A stretch of DNA of 64,000 bases from Adiantum capillus-veneris (GCA_014529385.2 CM043953.1:68566372-68630371), one strand, 5' to 3'; positions 35,943 through 49,292 are shown, counted from the stretch's first letter. Translations and numbers: made by a program. Notes: a model not told the origin generated them from the letters alone.

Positions 35943-37164
35943 TGTCAGGAGTTTTTTGGAGCAAGGGATTGCGCATATGTACATATACATGCATGGTGCA
36001 TCAAATAAAGAATTGCCCATTTTTCAGAGCCAGGTGGTTACGTGGGGCCCACATGTGTACAGGTAGGACAGGGTGTACATAGTGCATCGATTTTCACTAT
36101 TACCAGTACCACTGTGTTTTTTCTACAATAAGGAGGAGTTGGTAGCGCGTAAAACTTCTCGAGGAAGCTATCCGCGGGCCGACGACATGAGGTAAGCAGG
36201 TGCGTCAGATGGCATCTAGTGGCGTCAGGAGGGCGAACGGGGTCAATATTTGCACGCGGATGAGGACGGACACAACGTGGGTGTTTTCTTGTGAGAGTTA
36301 TGCAGAAAGGTCATCATTAGGACCACTTTTTGGGTCCACTTCACGTGGTTGCGAGATGCATTATTGAAAAGAAATGAGTGCCAGGTGTGCGGATGATGCA
36401 AAAAGGTGACAACTATGCACTGCAAGGTCAGTTTTTGGCCTGTTCGGGGTCCGTTTGAGGTCATCTAAAAGGCCAAGGGTGCCCAACTAATAAAGCTAAG
36501 TGTGGGAACTGAAAAAACAGAGAGAAGACCAGAGAAAACGTGGAGAAGGGAGGAGGAACAGTCGTAGGTGTGTTTTTGGGGTTTTTGGAGCCTGTTTTGG
36601 CCGTAAACTGCTCATCCGAGGTCGGATTTGAGCACTTTGACATTGTAGACTGGAGTTTTGGGCCGTTCCGGACGCGATGGTTCTCTCCATTTTTCCAAAT
36701 TCCTCACTCTTTTTCTGCTGTTTTTCTGTGTAATCTTCTCCGGTGAGTGAAGCCTCTACTTAACTTTGTGGTTGTATCTGGTGTATTTCCTCAATACTGT
36801 GTAAACTATTTGACCCATTGGTGTTGGGCTGAGCTTCATTGACTCTAAACAACAGCAATTTGACTCCTTTGAACTGAATTGAGAGTGTGTCTGTGAGTGC
36901 GTATGTGTGAGTGTTGAGTGGGCAAGTGGGAAATCTCTCTCTTCTCACTCCGTCTATGTGTTTCCTGTCTCGGCCAGGCTGGTTGTGTAAGCCGAGTGGT
37001 GCCCCATAATGTGTGTGTGTATCATCCCAAGAGTGTGTGTCGGGTCATTATAGAGGCGTTGTGTGAGTTTCCATCCCGCTCACAACGTCTTGAGACTTAA
37101 CTTCTTGTTAACGCTTTCAACTTGAATTCTCTCTTACACTTCTTCATCCCCAAAATCTGCTCAT
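35943..37164 (+). mobile_element. Probable LTR following the integrase fragment
   Basis: Begins TGTCAGGAG after a purine-rich GCTAGGGGATGGGC and ends near CTGCTCA. The next bases, TAATATTAGAGTCATGGG (about 37166-37183), resemble a mutated initiator-tRNA primer site (TGGTATCAGAGCCATGGG). No second LTR copy is seen in the window, so the bounds are approximate. No coding region is evident. Confidence 0.45.
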
Positions 37165-37183
37165 ATAATATTAGAGTCATGGG

Positions 37184-38154
37184 AAATCTTTCTTAATAAG
37201 CTATCTTCTTGAATAAGTCATTGCGTTTGTGGCTTCTTTGATACGCTACTTCCTCTTTACAAGCTAATGGTAATCTCTTCTTTATCAGCACTTGTTATCC
37301 TCTTATTTTTGCGATCTTCACTCTCTTCACTTAGTCATTTTCTTTTTGATGGCGTCTTGGCAAGAAGACTTCGTTCTTCCTTTATGCATCTCTCACTTGC
37401 AGAGTGCAGATGAGGCAGTTAAAAGACAACAAAGGGTCTTCTTTCTATGATAGTCTTGAGTAAAAATTAACTCATAAGTTTGTTTTCTTATTCTTCTCAA
37501 GTCTTTGAATGATCCATAGAATTTGTGAGCTTATCTCTTGCACTTTCCCATCTTTAAGGGATTTCTTTTGGTCGGACTTAAAAAAAACACTTGGTCATCA
37601 CTTTCACTCTTAAGATTCTTTCTTATGACTTGAAATTTGGCAATCCAACTCTTCACTTGATCAAAAAAATCCTTCTGTCTGAAGATTATCTTGGTACGAC
37701 TTTACGTAGTCTTGAATTCTCATGAAGTCCTAACAATAGAAAACTTGGAAAATTGCAACTCTTGCGCTCGACAAGACTTCTTCAATTCAGTGGAGTACTC
37801 AATTTTTCATTGTATTGATGTAAACAAAAATTCCATCCTTGTCATTCCATGTAATCTTCCAATCTTGATAAATTCCAACCTTCATAAATCTCTCATTTAT
37901 GAGCTTCCTAAAATGTTCCAGCATAGCGAGCCTTCGCTCTAGCATCCGAAATTTCCATCCTCTCATAGATAATCCGTTGAATTTCTTCTGGCAAATCCCA
38001 AGCCATCTTGAAAATTTTTGAATAATTTATTGGAACATCAACACTTCATTTGGTAATATAATTGAAATTTGGGTGCTAGACTGAGTTAAGTTTCTCTCAT
38101 GCATTAATCTTAAATTCAAAATTCTAGATTCCAAGGTCCAAGATTCAAAATTAG
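37184..38154. other. Non-coding, AT-rich; lies between two opposed primer-site motifs
   Basis: TC-rich DNA without recognisable genes. The 83-codon frame at 37691-37942 shows no family resemblance. It is bounded on the left by a degenerate primer site pointing right and on the right by a perfect one pointing left, so it is probably a chimera of two element leaders. Confidence 0.4.
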
Positions 38155-38166
38155 GCTCTGATACCA
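38155..38166 (-). other. Primer binding site for initiator tRNA-Met
   Basis: TGGTATCAGAGC on the minus strand, two bases from an LTR-like TGTGAGGG start at 38169. The arrangement is the same as in the complete gypsy element. Confidence 0.85.
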
Positions 38167-38168
38167 CT

Positions 38169-40149
38169 TGTGAGGGCCATACCCAGACTCGACCCTACTC
38201 ACCTCCCTCAGTCCTCCAGACCATTCCAGGGAATGACGTAGATCTATCTACAGGTATCCCTCCCATTTGGGACTGACACTTAGATAGGACTCTGGTCTAT
38301 CTCGAACGCCAACCCAATGTGAGGGCCATACCCAGACTCGACCCTACTCAGCTCCCTTAGTCCTCGAGACCGTTCCAGGGAATGACGTAGATCTATATGC
38401 AGGTATCCCTCCCACTTGGGACCGACACTCAGACAGGACTCCGGCCTATCTCGATTGCCAACCCAAGGGGGTACATCCCTTCATTCAATGATTCTATCCA
38501 TTTCTCATAATCAATCTGTCCTTGACAGCTTTCTGCACCCAAAATCGTGGTCCTTAGTCTTGATTCTCTTTATCTTTTTTCTTGCGGATCTGCTCTTGCT
38601 TTCTTGTTCTCCCTTGGTTCATGGCGATAACCCCTTTTTCCTGACAAGCAGGCACGGTAGTTATCACTTTCCCCTAAGAAGAGGGATCTTGCAATCCTAC
38701 CTGGTCTCGCTCGTTCCCGATTATCCATTTTTATCCCATGTAGTCGTAGCATTTAACATAAAAAATTTAAATCAACATCCGGCCATCTGACCCTCCGGAT
38801 CCGCCCACCCACCGAACCATTTCATGAAATTCCCTTCCCGAGGTAGTACTTAATTACTACAAAATCAGGGAAGACAGTCTATGAGACATTGTCAGACAAC
38901 AAGCAGCATGCAAACTGTTCCATATTCTCGTTCAGGGAAATTCATCTGGTTTTTCCCACCAAATCTTTATTTAGAAATTCATTTCCTTTCTTTTATCTAC
39001 TATAATTAGCTTGTAACTAGTTTCCTAACTAGTCATACAACACATTTAGTTTCAACCAATTCATCTCACCTCCCCATTCAGGCCAAGATAATCGGTTACA
39101 AGCCATCACAATGGCATCACCTTCACAATATTTCCCAGAATTAAGTGTTTGGGAAAGGCTCATCAAGTAATTTAATCATTCCTTCCTAAACATTTTATTT
39201 CGAGAGGTATAGCACCATCTGGTGACAGATGCACATGATAGCCCCTATATTCCTAGCCTTTCCAGTTCCTTTTTAAGCAACCAAGTCGAACAAATTTCCT
39301 TGATTAAATTCACATCATCCTCCCTGAGTATAACCTTCTCATCCAACTATTGGCATCAGGCCATACCCAGATTATGGCCGATTTCCAATAAGATACCGCG
39401 GGTACTTCACCCGGCCGGGAAAAAATAAAACAAACCCATTCATCCCTTATCCCTCGGGCATGAATGACCTAGGTATAACAACTAGCCGGTTACACTGCCC
39501 TAGCCGAAAAGGACCAATCTCTGACAAGTTCCCCAAGAGAATCCTCTCAATGGGCCGGCCTTTCAATCAAAGTGACCCCAAGAAGATCCATCTTTGTTCC
39601 CGGTCATTTCCAAACAATCTTCAAAACTCCTAGAGTTAAATCTATGTTTTGCAATGGGCTATCCCTATCACCTCTCGAGATTCCTTTTTAACTCCTTGTT
39701 GGTAATTTCCAGGTCCATTCATTTATCCACCTTAATTCCTACTTTCATTAATTATGTACCAGCCAAGTTTTTTTAGAAAATACAAGCGAGTTTTTGCCAT
39801 AGGAATTTGATGGTTAATGTCTCTTCCAAAATGATAACTTTTTTAAGTTCAATCCCCGTCTTCTCAATTCCCAAGTTTTTACAATCCTTTGCCATCCATG
39901 GGGCATCTCCATGGAAGCTTGTAGAGTTTTCGGTTCAAACAACACGGAGCCTTCAATTCCGCGAAGTTATCCCCTATCTCCCCCATCCCGTATTTGCAAA
40001 CAAACTTGAAATTGAAAACTGTAGAAATACTCTTCAATACCAAAAATAGAACTACTTATATCCAACTTAGACAACTGCTCTTTTCTTATGGTACCTAGAT
40101 TTCCATTTTTAGGAAGCTAGAAGGTTGTCTTATAATTTAAGAGTCTTCG
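38169..40149 (-). mobile_element. LTR-like sequence of a minus-oriented element, with a 149-bp tandem duplication
   Basis: The first 149 bases (38169-38317) are repeated at 38318-38466, each copy starting TGTGAGGGCCATACCCAGAC. The rest up to about 40150 is non-coding with many CC-rich patches and no clear far end. The orientation is set by the adjacent primer site. No gag or pol of this element is recognisable. Confidence 0.5.
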
Positions 40150-40820
40150 AGCTTTCCATTAAAGCTTAAACCTAAAATACCCGGTAGTCACTAAAGCTTA
40201 CACCTAAGTGCAATGTTACCATTAAAGCTTAGCTTACGAGTGTAAATCTATCCTTGAAGCTTAACTTTATGATGCATAGATACTCTTATCACTTGACCCT
40301 AATTGCGAGGTTTTCATTAAAGCTTAGAACCTAAAAATGCAAGGTAATCACTAAAGCTTACATCTAAGTGCAAAGTTACCATTAAATCTTAGCTTACGAG
40401 TGTAAATCTACCTTTGAAGCTTAACTTTATGATGCGTAGATACTCTTATCACTTAACCCTAATTGCAAGGTTTCCATTAAAGCTTAAAACCTAAAAATGC
40501 AAGGTAATCACTAAAGCTTACATCTAAGTGCAGAGTTACCATTAAAGCTTAGCTTATGAGTGCAAATCTACCTTTGAAGCTTGACTTTATGATGCGTAGA
40601 TACTCTTATCACTTAACCCTAATTGCAAGGTTTCCATTAAATCTTAAAACCTAAAAATGCAAGGTAATCACTAAAGCTTACATCTAAATACAAAGTTACT
40701 ATTAAAGCTTAGCTTACGAGTGAAAATCTACCTTTGAAGCTTAACTTTTTAATGCGTAGGTACTCTTATCATTTAACCCTAATTGCAAGGTTTCCATTAA
40801 AGCTTAAACCTAAAAATACA
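40150..40820. repeat. Tandem repeat of about 160 bp, four units
   Basis: The marker AATTGCAAGG (or AATTGCGAGG) falls at 40301, 40461, 40621 and 40781. Each unit contains several AAGCTT hexamers, CTAAAAATGCAAGGTAATCA and TACGAGTGTAAATCTACC. Units are about 95% alike by eye. An initial diverged unit begins near 40150. Confidence 0.93.
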
Positions 40821-41479
40821 CATAAACCTTCCTAGTAATAAAGCACATGGATTAATTAATCCTACTAGAAATGAAGGTTACCTCCTCTAAACAAGAGAGA
40901 AGTGGGGTTGAAGTCCTTCTTGAAGAGATGTGAGGTTCAAGGAAGAAGGAAAAAAGGGATTTATGGTGAAGAGGTGGAGAGAGAAGCTTCTTCACAAAAC
41001 CCTCAAGGGTTTGGCCTTCAAGAGAGGGAGAGGGTTGGGGGTTTAGCCTTCAAGAGAGGGAGAGAGCAAGAGCAAGGTTTAATGGAAACCTTGAGTTACT
41101 TAAGCATAGTCTTGAGCATGGCAAGTATGCAAGTAGCTTAGCAATATGTGTGTCCAAAATACAAAGGAGAGGGGTGTTTATATAGGAAATGGCGGGTGGA
41201 ATTTTCTTCTCAATTCCTATTGGACCCCAATTCTCTTCTCAATTCCTATTGGAACCCAATTCTGTTCTCAAATGCTATTGGACCCCAATTTTCTTCTTAG
41301 TTCTTATCTCTTAACTTTACCTTTCAATTCAGTTAGTCCCTTTTTCTCCTAGTTCTCGATCTAGATCAGTTCCCACGCGGATTTTTGATGAAGAAGTATA
41401 AAAATAGTCTTAATCTTTTTGGGAAAATATTTTCTAGGCCGAAAAATTTCTGAATGGCTCTAGGATTTAGGGAGGGACC
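40821..41479. other. Non-coding, LTR-like, with a short minisatellite
   Basis: Three copies of CTCAATTCCTATTGGACCCC (with variants) and CAATTCTCTTCT lie at about 41205-41300. They resemble the 'ccaatgag' motifs in the LTRs at 1-1446 and 47903-49292. A TTTATATAGG at 41176-41185 could be a TATA box on the plus strand. No gene is supported. Confidence 0.4.
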
Positions 41480-44400
41480 TTATTGATCTACTTCCGTTAC
41501 TTAGGCTTTTAGTAGATCGAGGATTGTTAGGTTAGCTATTTCACTTTGGCCATCCATTTGCGGGTGATAGGACGAAGAGAAGTTTAGCCTTGTTCCTAAA
41601 TTCTCAAATAGACCCTTACAGAAATTACTGGTCATTCTAGGATCTCTATCTGACACTATGGACATTGGAAAGCCATGGTACTTGAAGATTTGTGAAATGA
41701 AGAGAATTGCCATTTGATGGGCTTTGATAGTCTTTTTGACATGTATAAAATGAGCTTGTTTACTGAACTTGTCCACTATCATCCATATTCTCGTAATCCC
41801 ATAGATAGACTTAGGCAATCCAAAGATAAAATCCATGGATATGCTCTCCCATTATGAATTAGGGATTGGCAAAGGTTGAAGCAATCGAGGTTTCTTCCCT
41901 CTATCAAACTTTGTCTTTTGGCATACCACACATGTAGAAACATACTCTTGTATGTTTGCTTTCATGGTAGGCCAATAGAAATATGTTTCAATCCCTTTTA
42001 GGGTAGACTGAGTCCCTCTATGCCCCGCATAAGGAGGAGCATGAGACTCATACATTGCTTTCTCACGTAGAGAGTTAGTAATGCATAGTCTATTGCCATA
42101 GAGAAGATAACCATCTTGTAGAGTAGATGGTTCCTCTTTCTTCCCTAATGCAAGGGCTGAAATCACATCTCTGAAATATCAGGATCAATAGCATACTCAT
42201 CTATCATAGAAGATAGATCATTGTGAGTTGCTATGGAAACCGCATTCACCCTTGCCCGCCTTGAGAGTGCATCGGCTACTTGATTATGCTTGCCATCAAT
42301 GTGAGCAATATGAAAATAAAATTGCAAAAGGAAATTTTCCCACCTCATTTGTTTGCCTGAGAGCTTGGTCTGTGTCATTAAATACTTAAGACTTTGGTGA
42401 TCTGTTCGTAGAATGAAAGGTCCCCAATAAATAGTGCTTCCATGAGTCTAAGCATGTAGAGCTACAAGGAGTTCCTTTTCATATATGCCTAGAGCTTGCT
42501 GAATAGGGTCGAGCCTTTGACTTCCATAGCCTATAGCGTGCCCTTCTTGAAGCAAAATAGCTCCAAGGAAATCACCACAAGCATCACATTGGAACTCAAA
42601 TTGCTTTGAGAGATCCGGTAGTGTAAGCACGTTGAGAGATACGCTTTTCTTTAAGCTTTTCAAAACATTGTTCTCCTTGGCAGACCATGTGTACCTAACT
42701 CTTTTACTTTGTTAGGTCATGTAATGGTCCTTCTATTAGTGAGAACTTTTCTATGAAGCGTCTATAGTATGCGCACATACCTATAAAGCTTCTTAACTCA
42801 TGAAGATTCCTTGGTTTAGGCCATCCTTTTATTACCTCTAACTTTAATGGATCCATTTGGATGCCATCTTGAGAGATGAAATTCACTTTCCTTTTGATTA
42901 ACATAAAGTTTATTCTCTCTTAGAACTTGAAATATTACCTGGAGTTGTTGCTTGTGTTTGTCTAATGAATTAGAGTAGATGATGATATCATCAAAGAACA
43001 CTCTAGTAAAGGTTCGGTGAGGCCTGAATAGCTTCTCCATGAAGCGATTGAATGTGGTTGGTGCATTGGTCAAGCCAAAAGACATGAAAATGTATTCGTA
43101 AAGACCAAATGTAGTGCAAAATGCGGTCTTTACAATGTCTTGATCAACTATCCTTATTTGATGATAGCCACTTTTTAGGTCGATCCTACTGAAGTAGGTG
43201 GACCCTACCCGTGGAACGGGAAGCCTATTTTTGATAGTGATCCTATTTAGTGCTCTATAGTCGACACACATATGATATGTGTTGTCTTTCTTTTGCACTA
43301 GCAGCACAGAAGAAAAAAATGGAGATGAGCTAGGCCTAACCATGCCCTTCTCAACTAACTCATGCACTTGCCGCATAATCTCCTCTTCTTGAGCTTGAGA
43401 AACTCTATAAGGAGGTTTGTTAGGCGGTGAGCTTCCTGCAAGAAGTTCAATTGCACGATCATCATTACCTCTTTTAGGAGGTAGCTCACAAGGGATGTCG
43501 TCAATAAAGACATTCTGAAACCCCTTGAGAAAATTGGATAGCTCTAATTTCTTTTGATTGTGTATTTTTTCTTTTGCTAAAACATTAGGTTCATTTTGAG
43601 AATCTTTAACAAAAAACATGTACACAGAAATAGAGCTCTTTATTTACTTGTTGAAAGCTTGTGTATGTACAATGGGTATAGTGTTACCCATTTCCTTAGC
43701 ATCTATATACATATCTTTTTCCCTGAACTTAAAGGAGATTCTCCTTTCAGGAAATTTAACATTGGCAGCCATGCAATCAAACCATGGTGCCCCTAGGATT
43801 ACATACTCATGCTTGAGAGGAGAGATAAAGAAGTCCTCTTTGTCCACATAGCTTTGGACATGGAGCCTCAATTTACCAATTAAGGGAGTGACTAAAGCTT
43901 CTTGCCCCTTGAAAGCACCATCTGCGGGTAGGACATCTCCCATCTCCTAGGCTTGTATGCCTAGCTTGGTGGCCAACTCTATAGATATAAAATTGTGAGT
44001 AGAACCAAGGTCAAAGAGAATAAAAGCATCATGTTCTCTTACCTTTCCCCAAGCATGGCATAGAGGAGATCCTTTGTGGTGAATTTCCTCCTCTTGGATT
44101 TCGATCAAGGTAGCTCTAGGAGGTTCATGACGGGTGTTCTTTTGGGGACAAGCGCGGTACGCATGCCCTTGCTCGCCGCACTTGAAACAATGGTTATCCT
44201 TGCGATAATGCTCAAGCTCTTGAGGAGAGAGTTTATACTTGTGAATGGATTCGTAAGGAGAGAGCTTTAAGATTCGCCATTCGGTGAGTACTTTGTCTTT
44301 GGCATTAGTGGCAAAAAAATGCTTCATAATGGAAGCTCTTAAAGCTTTCCATGTTCGTGGAGATTCATTGTTGGCCCGTAGGCTAGACCACCATTGTCTG

Positions 44401-45296
44401 GAGGACTTTTGAAAGTGCATAGCTACATGGAGTAGCTTAGAAGACTCCATGAAGCCCTCATCTCCAAACGCCGCATCGAGTTGTTGGATAAAGGCCAAGA
44501 CTTTGTCCGTAGCACCAAAAGTGCCATCGTAGGTAAGAAAAGAGATGCTCTTCCCTCCCTCTTTGAACTTCTTGAGCTTGGATGACCTCTTCCACGAAGC
44601 ATATGATTTTCTATGGCCTCTTCTTTTTGATGGTTCAAAGGTTGCACCATCACTTTCTTTAGAGGATGAAGAATTTCAGAAAGATGGAGAAGAGGGTGAC
44701 CTCTCTCTCACCTTTTTCTTTCCTTGATCTTTGTTGTCTTCACCATCACTTTCATAAGAGGAAGAGGATGAAGAAGATGGAGAAGAGGGTGTCCTCTTTG
44801 TCGCCTTTTTCGTCTCTTGCTTTTTGTCATCCCTCTTTGAAGTATGGTGTGGAGAAGTATGTGATGGTCGTCTTCGTATTGGAGCCCGCCGTCTTTCTGG
44901 AGCCATCTCTGTCAAGGTGGCGGGAGACTCACTTCTTTCTTGTTCCTTAGATGGAGGCTCTTGAGTTCTCCTTTGAGAAGGAGATGCGTCATCAAGGAGC
45001 AAATTTTGAGTCCTTCATAGGGATCCTCTTCTTCTTCCCGAATCGGAGAGAGACCTCTTTTGGAAGTCTTGCAAGGAGGCTTCCTAGGTGTTCTCTCTTC
45101 ATGGTGGGGAGCTTGGAGAATCACATGAGCACAAAGTTGTTGTTGCACTTCACTTTGAAGGGATGGATTTCCCATGGCTTGTTGAAGCCTAGAAACAAGA
45201 TAGCTAACAAGCATCGGGGCATCATTAGTAGCTTGCTCATTAGCAAAATCAAAGTTATCAACATTAATTTCACTCTCTTTACTATTGTCAGCATTC
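41480..45296 (-). pseudogene. Degraded gypsy gag-pol, copy 1 of a head-to-head pair
   Basis: Minus-strand order: an acidic and Ser-rich gag N-terminus, a gag domain (about 44600-44250), zinc knuckle CFKCGEQGHAYRAC, protease FDLGSTHNFIS, RT with FFDDIIIYS, RNase H with QCDACGDFLGA, and integrase with an HHCC cluster and MDFIFG, SDRDPRM and DGQSE. In-frame stops include 44676-44678 (TGA) and 43947-43949 (TAG). A small deletion with frameshift lies near 42900 and another shift near 42680. Homology to copy 2 ends near 41480 inside the integrase C-terminal half, where LTR-like DNA begins. Both copies are the same family. No target duplications or paired LTRs were found for this copy. Confidence 0.93.
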
Positions 45297-45416
45297 TAAC
45301 AACTTTTATGTGTAAACTTTTTAGGTGTACTTTGGCACTTCCAGCCCTAGTTGCTACTCCTCTTTACCCCTGTAGAAAAAGCACTCAAGCTACTGTACCC
45401 GTGGCTTGAATACCAT

Positions 45417-47446
45417 TTATTAGAGCTATCCAATTTTCTCAAGGGGTTTCAGGATGTCTTTATCGACGACATCCCTTGTGAGCTACCTCCTAAACGAGGT
45501 AATGATGACCATGCAATTGACCTTCTTCCAGGAAGTTCACCGCCTAACAAACCTCCTTATAGAGTTTCTCAAGCTCAAAAAGAGGAGATTATGCGGCAAG
45601 ATCATGAGCTAGTTGATAAGGGAATGGTTAGGCCTCTCATCTCCATTTTCAGGTTGAGAAGCTATTCAGGCCTCACCGAACCTTTACTGGAGTGTTCTTT
45701 GATGATATCATCATCTACTCTAATTCATTAGACAAACACAAGCAACACCTCCAGGCGATATTTCAAGTTCTAAGAGAGAATAAACTTTATGTTAATCGAA
45801 ACAAAGGAGAATTTTTCTTACAAGAGATTCAGTATTTAGGTCACATTATCTCTCAAGATGTCATCCAAATGGATCCATCAAAGTTAGAGGTAATAAAAGG
45901 ATGGCCTAAACCAAGGAATCTTTATGAGTTAAGAAGCTTTATAGATATGTGCGCATACTATAGACGCTTCATAGAAAAGTTCTCACTAATAACAGGACCA
46001 TTGCATGACCTAACAAAAAAAACATTAGGTACACATGGTCTACCAAGGAGAACAATTCTTTCAAAAAGCTTAAAGAAAAGCTTATCTCTCAACCTGTGCT
46101 TACACTACCGGATCTCTCAAAGCCATTTGAGGTCCAATGTGATGCTTGTGGTGACTGCCTTGGACCTGTTTTGCTTCAAGAAGGGCACGCTATAGGCAAT
46201 GAAAGTCGAAGGCTCGACCCTTTTGAGCAAGCTCTACGCATATATGAAAAGGAACTCCTCGCAGTTGTACATGCCTTTTATGCGGGGCATAGAGGGATTC
46301 AATCTACTCTAAAAGGGATTGAAACATATTTCTATTGGCCTACCATGAAAGCAAACATACAAGAGTATGTTTCTAAATGGGTGGTATGCCAAAAGACAAA
46401 GTTTGATAGAGGGAAGCAACCTGGATTGCTTCAACCTTTGCCAATCCTTAATTCACCATGGGAGAGCGTATCCATGGATTTTATCTTTGGATTGCCTAAG
46501 TTTATCCATGGTAATACGAGAATATGGAAGATAGTGGACAAGTTCAGTAAACAAGCTCATTTTATACCTCTCAAAAAGACTACCAAAGCCCATCAAATGG
46601 CAATCCTCTTCATTTCACAAATCTTCAAGTACCATGGCTTGCCAATGTCCATAGTGTCAGATAGAGATCCAAGAATGACCAGTAATTTCTGGAAGGGTCT
46701 CTGTGAGAATTTAGGAACAAGGCTAAACTTCTCTTCGGCCTATCACCCACAAACGGATGGCCAAAGTGAAATATCTAACCTAACAATTCTCAATCTACTA
46801 AAAGACTATGTAATGGAAGTAGATCAGAGATCCCAATGGGAGAAGTAGTTACCCTTAGTGGAGTATGTCTACAATAACACTGTACATACTTCCATGGGAA
46901 AAGCATCTTTTGAGGTAATTGAGGGAAGATCAAAAAGTCGCTTGCTATAAGGTACACGGGAAGATCTTTGCTGCCGATGAGTATAGCCAAGACCCACAAG
47001 AATCTCTCCATAAGATTAAGTATGCTATCTCTATCTCACAGCAAAGGAAAAAGGTTGCTACTGCTGACAAGCACAGAAGAGCCCAAGCCTTTAAAGAAAA
47101 TGATTGGGTCTTATCAAAATTTCCCAAGGGTCAATTAAGGCACAAGACATGCAAGAATCCTATGGGACACCAAAAATACTATGCGAAGTTAGCAAAAAGG
47201 TACTATGGTCCCTTCCAGATTCTTAGGCCAATCAATGAGATGGCCTATCAACTGAAGTTTCCCAGCCATTGGCTCATAAACAATGCTTTCCATGTGATCC
47301 TACTAAAGCCTTACAAAGGAGATCCACCTCAAGAACCAACTATTGAAGACCCACCGGAGATCGAGGACCAGGAAGAGGTGCTGCAGCCCGAGTCCATTCT
47401 CCGACATGAAGACAAGGTACTAAGAGGTGGTAAGATTATGCAATGA
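45417..47446 (+). pseudogene. Degraded gypsy pol, copy 2 of a head-to-head pair
   Basis: It begins abruptly at LELSNFLKGF upstream of RT, with no gag. An internal deletion of about 290 bp removes RT from after GMVRP to just before the FFDDIIIYS box. A second deletion joins RNase H (LLAVVHA) directly to the integrase zinc region (YAGHRG). The integrase keeps HHCC and the MDFIFG and SDRDPRM motifs, then is broken by TAG after QWEK. The C-terminal integrase region (AYQLKFPSHW) ends near 47446. A PPT (AAGAGAGAGG) and an LTR follow at 47890 and 47903. It is oriented opposite to copy 1, with the breakpoint between 45297 and 45416. Confidence 0.93.
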
Positions 47447-47902
47447 TATCTTAATAAGTTTAAGAATTATCCTTTTGAAGATGCTAGATGGATGCAAGGC
47501 ATACAATTAAAGGATAACCTAAACCTTGTCAATGCTTACAATGCTTCCCTAGAGTAAGCAAATGTACAAATGTTTAAAATGAACAAGTTTTTAACACTCT
47601 CTTTTTCTTTATTGTGCACAAAAATGAAGTAGTATGCATGCTTAGATCAAGCTTGCGGAGACGACGTTTCCCGAACACCAAGTAGAGCTTGTCACTCTAC
47701 TATGGAAGATTGATAGGACTAATGCGCAGACATGCTTGTGGCAGCTTAGGCTCTCAAGCACCAAATGGACTAGTCATCCATTCTGGAGCGATGTCGTAGG
47801 GTAACATAGTGATCCTCTACCCGCCACGAAAAGGACTAGTGAATATGCTTTATCTTCTCTACCCCATAGTCGAGGACGACTATGATTTCAAGAGAGAGGT
47901 AA
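47447..47902 (+). other. 3' untranslated region and polypurine tract of gypsy copy 2
   Basis: Non-coding sequence after pol. AAGAGAGAGGTAA at 47890-47902 lies directly before the LTR start and fits a polypurine tract. Confidence 0.6.
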
Positions 47903-49292
47903 TGTCATAATAATCAGTATCTAATTCTCCTAAATGATTTTCTCATGTTAAACTGATCATTTAATATGGGGAAGTGGCAGGGGAGAAAAAGCTAGAATAT
48001 TGGTTAAGCTAGCAGACCGGCCACAATAGGGATCCAAAGGAGGGAAAATAGGGACCCAAAGGAGGGTCCATTTGCAAAAGAGCTATGTGCAACAATGGGA
48101 TCAAAATACCCTAAGGTTCAGCCCAATAAGACTTCCAAAATGATAAGGTTACAAAATTCAAAGGTTGTGTCCAAAGGTCAACCATTAGGGGAATTAGATG
48201 CTTTGAGTGTGTCCCATAAAGTCTTTGCCAAGCCCTATGTATGAGGGGGCGAGCCTAAGAAGTAGGGGATGAGAGAGAAACACCCACACACACACACACA
48301 AGCTTCATTTGTACAGAAGGGGAAAGAGGGACACATGTCAGCTCCCAGGCCAGATGCCCACAAGGTGTATGGCCATGGAGGTGGACCAATGAGAATTAGG
48401 CTAGAGTAAATATAGTTTAATTAATTTAAAAACACTTAAAAAGAACCAATAAGAATTAAGCTCTCTAGAAGACTATTGGACAGTCTCCTAAGGGGACCAA
48501 TGAGCATTCAGCAACCCAATGGCTTGCGTGATACCTATTGGCCAGGAGGCAAAGGGGTCCAATGAGAGTTTAGTTGCATTTATTAATTACCTAAAGCTCT
48601 CACAAAAGGGGAATTGGGGACACATGTCAGAAGGCTATCACTTATGCTGCTTAATTTCCATTGGCTGAGGTTGGGGTGGTCCAATAGGGTTGTAGCATGA
48701 GTAATTAGCAAGGGAAGTCGACCAAGAGAGAGAGAGAGAGGGGGTTGATTTTTGCAAGGCATTATCACAAACACACTCACATGATCTAATGTGTGAAGCA
48801 AAGAATACTCTCTCTCCTTCTCAAGCTTTAATGGAAAGCTTACCACCTACTCCAAGCTTGTGAGAAGGGAGGCCTACACCAACAACTCTTGGCTTTGTGA
48901 TGCAAATCCAACCAAGAACCAAGCTTCAATGCATGCTCACCTTCTCTACCATGCCAATTACTAAGCTAAGCTATGCTAGTATGAGTGATTATGTGAGGAG
49001 ATGTACATCTTTCTCGTAAGAATACTCCTTCTTTCTCTCGATCTACTCTCATACCGCGCTAGCTCTCACCATCTTCGAAGGTGTGTGAGATCTTGGGTCT
49101 AAGACCATGAGCGAATTGATGTTGTGTTTGATAAGTGTTTTGCTTAGTGCATGAAGTTTCCATCTTCATTGCACTAGCTAGTATTTAAGGAACACAAAGA
49201 ATTGTATTGTGAAATGTCTCTCTTGATGGGAGAAACCATAATACAAAGATTTTTTGAGGGGGGAGAATCTCCATGAAAATCTGGTCCTCAAC
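47903..49292 (+). mobile_element. LTR of the gypsy copy 2 family
   Basis: Begins TGTCATAATAATCAG after a polypurine tract and ends near GGTCCTCA. It matches the reverse complement of 1-1446 along most of its length. Several 'accaatgag' motifs (48386, 48498, 48560 region) and a short GA tract (48728-48741) lie inside. The following ACTGGTGTCAATTGC might be a degenerate primer site, but this is weak. No coding sequence is seen. Confidence 0.75.
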
